Below, piece by piece: positions 44,456 to 52,342 of a stretch of 64,000 nucleotides of DNA (position 1 is its first letter; every line of letters starts with the position of its first letter). The translations under genes were made by a program, and so were the position numbers. The stretch is from CBDBDZ01 sp965204215 (GTDB lineage: Bacteria; Pseudomonadota; Gammaproteobacteria; Pseudomonadales; GM7GCV1): contig CBDBDZ010000013.1 of assembly GCA_965204215.1 (NCBI GenBank), positions 372,001-436,000 on the forward strand, read 5' to 3'. The notes beneath the pieces are model-generated. The model made no database searches. It had not been told where the DNA came from and worked only from the letters and a program-made list of their open reading frames with translations.

Positions 44456-46879
44456 ATGAAAACACAGGCACAAGTTGTTGTTATTGGGGGAGGGTTAATT
44501 GGTTGTTCAATTCTTTACCATTTAACGAAATTGGGGTACAAAGATGTGGTATTACTAGAGCGTGATGAATTAACATCTGGCAGTACCTGGCATGCGGCAG
44601 CTAACATTCATGGATTGCATGACAATAACAATATCTCAAAACTGCAGTACTACACTATGAAAATATACCGCGAATTAGAGAGTGAAACAGGGCAAGGTTG
44701 CGGTATTTTTACTCCTGGTTCGCTGTATTTAGCGCAGACTGCCGAACGCGAACATCAATTGCGTATTCAAGCCGCGAAAGCTCGATACTTTCAAACTGAT
44801 TTTTATGAACTGTCTATAAAAGAAGCGCAAGACTTACATCCGCTAGTTAATTTTGACGGTATTCGCTGTGTCATGTATGAACCAGATGCTGGTAATGTGG
44901 ATCCATCGGGAATTGCCTATGCCTATGCTAAAGGGGCGCGTATGGCTGGCGCAGAAATCTACCGCTTCACACCCGTAACGGCAACCAACCAATTAGCTGA
45001 CGGTAGTTGGGAGGTAGTAACCTCCAAAGGAAAGTTATATGCTGAAATAGTGGTAAATGCCGCCGGGCTTTGGGGGCGGGAAGTCGCGGCTATGGCAGGT
45101 ATAGAACTACCGTTAATGCCGACAGAACACCAGTATTTTGTTACCGAAGATATTGCCGAAATTGCTAATATGGATAGGCGCTTACCTTCTGTTTCCGATA
45201 GAGATGGCGAATATTATTTACGTCAAGAAGGCTTGGGGTTATTAGTTGGGGCTTATGAGTCCAAGGTTAAATTTTGGGCTGAAAACGGTACGCCGCAGGA
45301 TTTTGGTCACGACTTATTGGAAGATGATTTGGAGCGCATTGAAGAAAATATGCTGCGAGCGTTTGAGCGTGTTCCTGCACTAGAGTTTTCAGGTATCAAA
45401 AGGGTCATTAACGGCCCAATGATATGGTCGCCAGATAGCGCAGCATTGTTTGGTACTGTGCCAGAATTGCAAAATTATTATTGTTGTAACGGTATCATTC
45501 CAGGCTTTAGCCAGTCGGGTGGACTGGGTTTACTACTCGCACAGTGGATAGTGGAGGGCGAGCCCGAATACGATTTATTTCCCTGGGATTTAGCCCGTTA
45601 TGGTGATTGGGCAAATAAGGCATTTACTAAGGCGCGAGTACGAGATAGCTACGCACACCGTTTCAAAATTCATTTCCCCAATGAAGAGCGCGATGCAGGC
45701 AGGCCTGTACGTAAACGTCCGGTTTACAATGTTCAACAAGCTATGGGTGCAAAATTTGGTTTAAATTATGGATGGGAACATCCATTATGGTTTGCCGGGA
45801 AGGGAATAGAGCCAACTGAGACTTATAGTTTTGAACGTCAATCATGGTTTGAGGCAGTGGGCGAAGAAGCTATGGCATTGCGGAGTAGCGTTGGTATTAT
45901 TGATATTTCAAATTTTGCAAAATATCGTATTTATGGTAAAGATGCAGGAGACTGGCTGGATAGAATTGTCGCCAATAAAGTACCGCGAGAGATAGGAACA
46001 TCGTGCCTAACCCCATTGTTGAGCTTGCGCGGCGGCATTGCCGGTGATTTTACCATTACCATGGTAGCAGAAGGCGACTATTATATGTTTGGTTCGGGTA
46101 TGGCGCAGCGCTATCACAGTCGCCTCTGGAAAATGGTAGAAAAACCTGTCAGTGTTCAATTTGACGTACTTACAGATAGTTATATAGGTTTTAACATAGC
46201 AGGGCCTGATTCACGGCAATTGTTACAATCGTTAAGTGATACTGATATGAGTAACGATACCTTCGGTTTCATGCGTTCTCAGTTTATGACAATTGCAGGT
46301 ATAGAAGTGCTGGCATTAAGAGTTTCTTTCAGTGGTGATTTAGGCTGGGAGTTTTATGCCAAAGAAGGCAATCAAATAGCGTTATACCAAAGCATTTTGG
46401 AAGCTGGGAAATTGTTTAACATTCGACCCATTGGTTCTCGTGCACTGATGAGTTTACGAATAGAAAAAGGTTACGGCTCATGGTCGCGTGAATATTCACC
46501 TGAATACTGGCCACAAGAGGTGGGGTTAGATAGATTAATAAAGGATGACAAACCTGAATTTATAGGGCGTGATGCATGGCTGGTGATTAAGTCAAAACCT
46601 GCGCGTGAAAAACTGGTGCTATTAGAAGTGGATGCAAATAACAATGCCGACGCATCTGGTGGTGAACCCATATTCACCAAAGGCGGCGCGCCAGTAGGCA
46701 GGGTGTCTAGTGGTACTTATGGTTACAGTGTAGGCAAGTCGTTGGCAATGGGGTTTATCAAAACAGATTATGCTATTGCAGGCGCAGAATTTGACATAGC
46801 CGTGCTTGGCATTCCGAATCATGCTATTATATTAGACAAACCACCATTTGACCCTGAAGGCAAGAAATTAAGAAGTTAG
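44456..46879 (+). CDS. FAD-dependent oxidoreductase with GcvT domain (dimethylglycine/sarcosine dehydrogenase-like)
   Basis: An 807-residue two-part enzyme. Residues 1-380 form a DadA/DAO-type FAD domain with VVVIGGGLIGCSILYHL, and SGSTWHAAANIH, whose His is the usual covalent FAD site in dimethylglycine dehydrogenases. After a linker, about 400-800 is a GcvT-like folate-binding aminomethyltransferase domain (SLRIEKGYGSW, GRDAWL, GYSVGKSLAMGFI). Such enzymes demethylate N-methylated glycines and pass the one-carbon unit to tetrahydrofolate. The product could feed the glycine cleavage system encoded at 52-57 kb. An in-frame TTG three bases earlier is possible. The exact substrate is not determined. 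Confidence 0.88.
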   Translation: MKTQAQVVVIGGGLIGCSILYHLTKLGYKDVVLLERDELTSGSTWHAAANIHGLHDNNNISKLQYYTMKIYRELESETGQGCGIFTPGSLYLAQTAEREHQLRIQAAKARYFQTDFYELSIKEAQDLHPLVNFDGIRCVMYEPDAGNVDPSGIAYAYAKGARMAGAEIYRFTPVTATNQLADGSWEVVTSKGKLYAEIVVNAAGLWGREVAAMAGIELPLMPTEHQYFVTEDIAEIANMDRRLPSVSDRDGEYYLRQEGLGLLVGAYESKVKFWAENGTPQDFGHDLLEDDLERIEENMLRAFERVPALEFSGIKRVINGPMIWSPDSAALFGTVPELQNYYCCNGIIPGFSQSGGLGLLLAQWIVEGEPEYDLFPWDLARYGDWANKAFTKARVRDSYAHRFKIHFPNEERDAGRPVRKRPVYNVQQAMGAKFGLNYGWEHPLWFAGKGIEPTETYSFERQSWFEAVGEEAMALRSSVGIIDISNFAKYRIYGKDAGDWLDRIVANKVPREIGTSCLTPLLSLRGGIAGDFTITMVAEGDYYMFGSGMAQRYHSRLWKMVEKPVSVQFDVLTDSYIGFNIAGPDSRQLLQSLSDTDMSNDTFGFMRSQFMTIAGIEVLALRVSFSGDLGWEFYAKEGNQIALYQSILEAGKLFNIRPIGSRALMSLRIEKGYGSWSREYSPEYWPQEVGLDRLIKDDKPEFIGRDAWLVIKSKPAREKLVLLEVDANNNADASGGEPIFTKGGAPVGRVSSGTYGYSVGKSLAMGFIKTDYAIAGAEFDIAVLGIPNHAIILDKPPFDPEGKKLRS

Positions 46880-47835
46880 TTGCTATTGTTATTTTATTTG
46901 CATGCTATACAGTTAATGCAAGTGAGCCATTAGAAGAGCTTGTTATTCAAGGTAAGCGTTCAGGCCCTGCATTGTGGAAGGTGGAATATCAGAAAAATTG
47001 GCTATGGGTATTTGGCACACTATCGCCATTACCTGAATCATTGGAGTGGGACTCTATAGCAGTCGAGCATATTTTAAAAACTTCACAACAAATAATACTG
47101 CCACCTGAATTAAAGTCTTCAGAAAATAATCCATTAAAGATAATTGGCGCAATGAATAAAGTTCGCAAGGCACGAAAATTAAAAAACAAGCAGAGGCTTG
47201 ACGATGTCTTAGATGCTGATCTCTATCAGCGATTTGAGTCGGCTCAAAAACGCTATGCGCCAAAAAATAAAAAACTGTACCAATTCAGGCCCATCGTTGC
47301 TGCTGAAAAGTTATTGAAATCAGCGCTTCAAAATATCGGCATGGTTGGTAGTAATAAAATAGAAAAGCGTCTAAGAAAATTAGCCAGACGCAATAAAGTG
47401 AATGAAGTAAGTAGCACTGTAGATATTGATTTAAACCAGGCATTACAATTTTTCGATACACTAAGCATGGAAGCAGAGATTGTCTGTTTAACATCGGTAT
47501 TAGATGCAATGGATATGGGAATGCAACAGACAATTAACAGAGCCTTGGCATGGGCAGATGGTGCTCGCGATATTTTGGAACGATACACTTTTCCCAATGC
47601 TGATAAATCATGTATTAAAGCGTTATCCAGCGCAGAAGGTATTAAATTAGCCAGACAACAAAGTAGAGAAATATGGCTAGACAATGCATTTAGAGCACTG
47701 CAAACCAATCGCGACAGTTTCGCATACTTGCCATTATATGAAATTGACTCGGAAAAAGGGTTGTTGAATTTACTGCTTCAAAAAATACCACATAAAGGGG
47801 CTGTCGCAAAAACCATATTAAGGCCATTGCAATAA
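46867..47835 (+). CDS. TraB/GumN-family protein, probably starting at an ATT codon
   Basis: From the TTG at 46972 the protein would lack a leader. Reading upstream in the same frame gives KKLVAIVILFACYTVNAS, a textbook signal peptide, preceded by ATT at 46867 and a stop at 46855. No ATG, GTG or TTG exists between. The mature protein has the TraB/GumN pattern LWKVEYQKNWLWVFGTLSPLP and a long helical body with paired basic regions, ending at residue 322. It starts inside the end of the FAD gene. TraB-like proteins are membrane- or periplasm-linked and mostly uncharacterised. Confidence 0.7.
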   Translation: MKKLVAIVILFACYTVNASEPLEELVIQGKRSGPALWKVEYQKNWLWVFGTLSPLPESLEWDSIAVEHILKTSQQIILPPELKSSENNPLKIIGAMNKVRKARKLKNKQRLDDVLDADLYQRFESAQKRYAPKNKKLYQFRPIVAAEKLLKSALQNIGMVGSNKIEKRLRKLARRNKVNEVSSTVDIDLNQALQFFDTLSMEAEIVCLTSVLDAMDMGMQQTINRALAWADGARDILERYTFPNADKSCIKALSSAEGIKLARQQSREIWLDNAFRALQTNRDSFAYLPLYEIDSEKGLLNLLLQKIPHKGAVAKTILRPLQ

Positions 47836-47851
47836 GCAATGGTCTTTAATA

Positions 47852-48505
47852 TTAAATTTTGTCAAGGTGGGCTTTAACGTAGGGAAACACAGTTTTAACA
47901 ATAATGTCGTAGCCCTCTGCTGTAGGATGTATGCCGTCGGGTTGATTAAGTGAGCGCACTGCTGCGACATTTTCCAGGAAAAATGGAATTAATGCTATTT
48001 GATGTTTACTTGCCAAATCGGGATATATTGCTGCAAATTGTTTAACATAATCTGTGCCTAAATTTTGGGAAATTTGCATTCCCGCCAGAATGACTTCGAT
48101 ATTGTTTTCTTTAAGCGTGGTAATAATTGTATCAATGTTGTTCTTGGTAAGCGTTAAGTCAACGCCTCGGAACGCATCATTGGCTCCTGTTTCCAAAATG
48201 ACCAAATCGGGGTTAAGTGTTAATATCCAATTGATTCGAGATAGCGCACCACTAGTTGTTTCGCCGCTAACACCAGCGTTAATGACTTGGTACAGGTAAC
48301 CATCGTCATTTAAAGCGCCTTCAAGTTTTGCAGGGTAAGCTTTATTTTCAGTAACACCTAACCCCTCGGTTAAACTATCACCCATAGCTACAATAGTACC
48401 TTGATGCACTATGGGTACAGCGGTATTAACAGATTCATAATTATCGCGTTGACAACTTGAAAGTAACGCTAAAGATAAAAAAACTAAGGCATAGGTTTTA
48501 CACAT
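47852..48505 (-). CDS. tesA: SGNH-family esterase/thioesterase, TesA-like lipoprotein
   Basis: 217 residues with a lipoprotein signal (LSLALLSSCQR, Cys 18) instead of the plain signal of E. coli TesA. SGNH blocks are IVAMGDSLTEGLGV (Ser nucleophile), NAGVSGETTSGA (Gly), LETGANDAFRG (Asn) and DGIHPTAEGYD (Asp/His). It hydrolyses esters or acyl thioesters in the periplasm. It lies downstream of the YbbP/YbbA-like ABC genes in the same direction; in E. coli tesA is divergent from them. Confidence 0.9.
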   Translation of the reverse strand: MCKTYALVFLSLALLSSCQRDNYESVNTAVPIVHQGTIVAMGDSLTEGLGVTENKAYPAKLEGALNDDGYLYQVINAGVSGETTSGALSRINWILTLNPDLVILETGANDAFRGVDLTLTKNNIDTIITTLKENNIEVILAGMQISQNLGTDYVKQFAAIYPDLASKHQIALIPFFLENVAAVRSLNQPDGIHPTAEGYDIIVKTVFPYVKAHLDKI

Positions 48506-48616
48506 AATATAAACTCTATAAAATTAACTCATACTATTCTCAGGCTCTATCAATCATCTATAACACTAAATATTTATTGTGATTGGTATCAGATTAAGAC
48601 CATATATGGGCTCAGG

Positions 48617-51160
48617 TTAATAAGTGCCTTGCTGACGTAATATTTGAATTGGTTTGGTGTTTAAAATAGCAATGGATGCCCCCAACCCAATACCAATAAC
48701 CAAAACAACAGTTAATGCAATGACGGCTAAACTCTGGATGATAAACGGGTTAAAACTGATATTAAAGATAAAATAGCATATTGCCCAACTGCCACAAAGA
48801 CCTATTATTAGTGCGAGTACAGCGCTGATAAAACCCAAAAAGGCGTTTTCTAAAGTGAATATTTTTAGTACAAGCTGCTTTTTGGCACCCAATATTTTGT
48901 AATAAACAGCTTCGCGAGTACGCGTTATTCGTGTAGAAAATATTGAACTGATAATAATTAATATTCCAGCTAATATGCTCAAGAGTGAAAAAGTTCTGAT
49001 AATGGATGAAAGGTTATTTAATAACTCCGAAAGACGTTGAATAGAGTCGCTGATATTAATGACACTAATATTGGGGAACTGCTTAATAATGGTGTTTTGC
49101 AAAGCGGGAATAGCGTTTATATCTTCAACTTTTAGCGAGGTAAAAATGGTTTGTGGTGCATCCTGTAGTACTTTTGTGGGAAATACAAATACAAAATAAG
49201 GGCTTAAATCGTCTTCAATTCGTTTGCGAATGCTGGAAATTCTGGCAGTAATAGGCACACCTTGAATGCGAAAACGAATGTTATCACCAATGTTAATATC
49301 GCGGTTTTCTATAATATAATCCAGAATTGAAACACTGATGATTCCCTGTTTTTCCCAGGAAGCGTTGAATAGTGAGTCTCCTTTTACCAATATTTCATTA
49401 GCAGCCAGTTGATCGCGATAAGTCATACTAAAAGAGCGTGAAAAATCGTCTCTGTCACGATTTTTCTCAGTTTCTCGATCCAGCAACTTGTCTTTTAAAT
49501 GAGTGATTGTCGCGCGAATGACAGGGTAGTAAGTAATGGTCTGGGTTGTGTTGATTTGTTTGTTGAGTAGCTGGTCAAAAGGTTTGAGTTGATTGGGTTG
49601 AATATCAAGAAAAACCACATTATCTGTATCGTCAGGATACGCCTGGACATAATTTTGGTTCAGATTTAATTCAATTAGGTAAATGCAAAAAATAACGCCA
49701 ACGGCAGTGGATAAGGACAAAACTGTACCCATGGTTGCGTTGTCAGGACGAAATAATCCTCTTAACGCCTGACGCATGGGTAGTGATTGAAAGTGCAAGG
49801 CTTTGCCATAATGAAGCATTGCATAGCTGCAACACCATGCACCAGCAATGAGCAACAACATTGAAGCAATAAAGCGCAAACTGAATGCCAAACTGCCTAA
49901 TTGCCAAACCAATACGCTGATGAAGATGCCAATAATAGCCAGTAAATAACAATAAAAACCCAAACCTTTTAATGAGCTTACTGAAGCATGTTGAAAAATT
50001 TGATTAGGTTTAAATTGTTTCAGTTGATACAAAGGTGTGAAAGTAAAGGCCATTATAATGACTAAACCCAGCATAACACTTTGTATCAATGCTGTAATAG
50101 ATAGGCCAACTTCTACCGATGCATCAATCATATTACCCAATAATGATATTAGTAATGCTTGCAATCCAAGACTAACCCCAATACCGAGGACAACGCCCAG
50201 GCTACCTACTGTAAAACACAATATATAATAGTGGCGAATGATAAAATCGTTGGTTGCGCCAAGCGCTTTAATAATAGCGATGGATTGTCGATGTTCTTTT
50301 AACCATGCTGTTAAGGATGTATGGATGCCAATGCCAGCCAATAGCAGCGTGAATACGCCAACCAAATTTAAAAATAAGCGTAAATTTTCCAGGAAAACCT
50401 GAATGCTGGACTCCGCCGTTAAGTATGTTTCAACTGTTTCAGTATCTTGTTGGATTACCTGTTTTAACTGTTCAGCAATTTCTGAAACCTGAGTATCCAG
50501 TGAACTGCTATCTTTAGAGGTAGTGACTTTAATTAAAATTTTATAGGAGATTCTGCTTCCCAATTTAGCCAGGTTGGTGGCTTCCAGGTCTTGTTCAGCA
50601 ATCATCAAGCGTGGGCCTATATTGAAAAATTGAACGCTGCGATCAGGCTCGTGCACAATTTTATCTACCAGCTTTAATTGGGTATTTCCAACTTGAATAC
50701 TATCGCCTTGAGATAAGTTAAGACGCTCAAAAAAATCATTGTCGGCAATGGCAGTGCCAGATGTTAACACTTGTTTTAACGCTTTGTTTGACTCTAACTT
50801 TAATTCGCCGTAGAAAGGATATTGCGGACCCACAACTTTTAAATTACTTAATAAACTGTTGTCATCCTTAAGGGAGCGAATAACTGAATTAAATTCAAAA
50901 GTATTTACCGCTTCTATTTGTTGTTGGCTGCGTAACTGTTCTACTCTTTCTAATGTTGGCGATGAAAATGGAAAGCGAGACGAAATGATAATATCTGATG
51001 CAAACAGTTGCTTGCTGTCTCGCGCCAGCGCATTTTTCACGTTGTCAGCAAAGCCATTGAGTGTAGCTAAAGTGACGATGGCTAAAGCTACACATAAAAT
51101 AAAAATTAATGATTGCTGTTTAGCTACCCATAATTGGCGGTATAAAAATTGGAAATGCAT
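48617..51160 (-). CDS. FtsX-like ABC transporter permease (YbbP-like)
   Basis: An 847-residue membrane protein with an N-terminal helix, a large periplasmic domain, and two FtsX four-helix modules. One is at about residues 260-380 (LLLAGIGIHTSLTAWLKEHRQSIAIIKALGA) and one at the C-terminus (ILAGILIIISSIFSTRITRTREAVYYKILGAKKQLV). This is the type VII (MacB-like) mechanotransmission architecture with ten helices. YbbAP systems are thought to extract hydrophobic compounds and work with the neighbouring TesA esterase. It is preceded 14 bp upstream by the ATPase gene. Confidence 0.92.
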   Translation of the reverse strand: MHFQFLYRQLWVAKQQSLIFILCVALAIVTLATLNGFADNVKNALARDSKQLFASDIIISSRFPFSSPTLERVEQLRSQQQIEAVNTFEFNSVIRSLKDDNSLLSNLKVVGPQYPFYGELKLESNKALKQVLTSGTAIADNDFFERLNLSQGDSIQVGNTQLKLVDKIVHEPDRSVQFFNIGPRLMIAEQDLEATNLAKLGSRISYKILIKVTTSKDSSSLDTQVSEIAEQLKQVIQQDTETVETYLTAESSIQVFLENLRLFLNLVGVFTLLLAGIGIHTSLTAWLKEHRQSIAIIKALGATNDFIIRHYYILCFTVGSLGVVLGIGVSLGLQALLISLLGNMIDASVEVGLSITALIQSVMLGLVIIMAFTFTPLYQLKQFKPNQIFQHASVSSLKGLGFYCYLLAIIGIFISVLVWQLGSLAFSLRFIASMLLLIAGAWCCSYAMLHYGKALHFQSLPMRQALRGLFRPDNATMGTVLSLSTAVGVIFCIYLIELNLNQNYVQAYPDDTDNVVFLDIQPNQLKPFDQLLNKQINTTQTITYYPVIRATITHLKDKLLDRETEKNRDRDDFSRSFSMTYRDQLAANEILVKGDSLFNASWEKQGIISVSILDYIIENRDINIGDNIRFRIQGVPITARISSIRKRIEDDLSPYFVFVFPTKVLQDAPQTIFTSLKVEDINAIPALQNTIIKQFPNISVINISDSIQRLSELLNNLSSIIRTFSLLSILAGILIIISSIFSTRITRTREAVYYKILGAKKQLVLKIFTLENAFLGFISAVLALIIGLCGSWAICYFIFNISFNPFIIQSLAVIALTVVLVIGIGLGASIAILNTKPIQILRQQGTY

Positions 51161-51174
51161 AATATGGGTTCAAT

Positions 51175-51843
51175 CTATACCAGTTTGCCATCAACTAATT
51201 CAATAACCTCATCCGCCAGTGTTGCAATCCCGGCGTCATGTGTCACTAGCACTAAAGTGGTTTGATGTGCTTTTTGTAAGGCTAATAATACATCCATAAC
51301 CGCATCACTGTTTTTGCTGTCGAGGTTGCCAGTTGGTTCATCGGCAAATATTACTTTAGGTCGATTGATAAGTGCACGGCAAATTGCTACACGCTGTTTC
51401 TCTCCGCCTGATAGCTGGTGAGGGAAGCTATTCGCTCTATGGGTTAAGCCTGTTTGCCTGAGTAAATCATCAGCATTGCTACTTGCCTTTTTATCTGCTG
51501 CCAATTCAGCAGGAAACATAATATTCTCTTTGGCAGTAAGTGATGGAACCAGGTGAAAGGATTGAAATACATAACCCATGGTTTGGTTGCGTAGTGGGGC
51601 TAACGCATCTTCAGACAAATGGGTAATATCGGTTTTGTCAATTATAATACTCCCTGTCGAAGGAGTGTCTAAACCTGATAATAAACTAAGCAGTGTCGAT
51701 TTCCCAGAACCACTACTGCCCCTGATAACCACAAATTTCCCTGCATCAATGGTAAAAGATACATTGTCAAGAACCGAAATAGTTCGGTCTTCAACAGTAA
51801 ATGTTTTACCAAGATTTCGGGCTTCTAAAAAAATACTGGTCAT
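51175..51843 (-). CDS. ABC transporter ATP-binding protein (YbbA-like)
   Basis: 222 residues with Walker A IRGSSGSGKST, Q-loop YVFQSFHLVPSLTA, signature LSGGEKQRVAI, Walker B VIFADEPTGNLD and switch VTHDAGIA. The MacB/LolD-type ATPase length and TGNLD motif fit pairing with the FtsX-like permease downstream. It is the first gene of the ybbA-ybbP-tesA run on the minus strand. Confidence 0.93.
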   Translation of the reverse strand: MTSIFLEARNLGKTFTVEDRTISVLDNVSFTIDAGKFVVIRGSSGSGKSTLLSLLSGLDTPSTGSIIIDKTDITHLSEDALAPLRNQTMGYVFQSFHLVPSLTAKENIMFPAELAADKKASSNADDLLRQTGLTHRANSFPHQLSGGEKQRVAICRALINRPKVIFADEPTGNLDSKNSDAVMDVLLALQKAHQTTLVLVTHDAGIATLADEVIELVDGKLV

Positions 51844-51868
51844 TGATAAAGCTGCTTAGCGATGAGTA

Positions 51869-52342
51869 TCAAACATTAGATTTCAACAACACATAAATCG
51901 CACCTGTACCGCCATCTTTAGGTTGCGCGCTGGAATAGGCGAGTACGCGGGCAGATTGTTTTAGTAATTGGCACACTAACGATTTAAGTTTGGCGTAGCG
52001 CCCAGATTTGGCATGGGTACCCTTGCCGTGGATGATGAGTACACAGCATTGATGCCTGGCAAGGGGCTGATAAGTGCTAATAAAGGCTTCAAGTACCTGT
52101 GTTGCAACATTGACGCTGTCGCCGTGAAGGTCCAGCGTCTCATCAATGTTAATTTGACCACTGCGCAGCGCTTTTAAAGTTTTGTGTTGTAGACCACCAG
52201 GATGGTAGAAAACAAAGTCACTGCCTTGTATTTCGTTATCATACTGAATATGAGTGTCGTTATCATAAATTTCGGTATCGGTAAAATGTTCAGCATTGGC
52301 GCGACGGTAGGCAAGTCCAGGGTCATGTCTTTTATTCTTCAA
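51869..52342 (-). CDS. Smr-domain protein (putative ribosome/DNA nicking endonuclease)
   Basis: 157 residues from a TTG that overlaps the last codons of gcvP. The Smr domain shows TLDLHGDSVNVATQVLEAFI (the conserved DLHG), CCVLIIHGKGTHAKSGRYAKLKS (HGKG) and SSAQPKDGGTGAIYVLL. SmrB-type proteins cleave mRNA at collided ribosomes, while other Smr domains nick DNA. A longer frame up to 52492 lies within gcvP and is not credible. The overlap suggests it is the last gene of the gcv transcript. Confidence 0.85.
   Translation of the reverse strand: MKNKRHDPGLAYRRANAEHFTDTEIYDNDTHIQYDNEIQGSDFVFYHPGGLQHKTLKALRSGQINIDETLDLHGDSVNVATQVLEAFISTYQPLARHQCCVLIIHGKGTHAKSGRYAKLKSLVCQLLKQSARVLAYSSAQPKDGGTGAIYVLLKSNV

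Noticed and set aside
47285..47708. Minus-strand ORFs opposite the TraB-like gene
   Set aside because: Shadows of the coding strand with no family resemblance.
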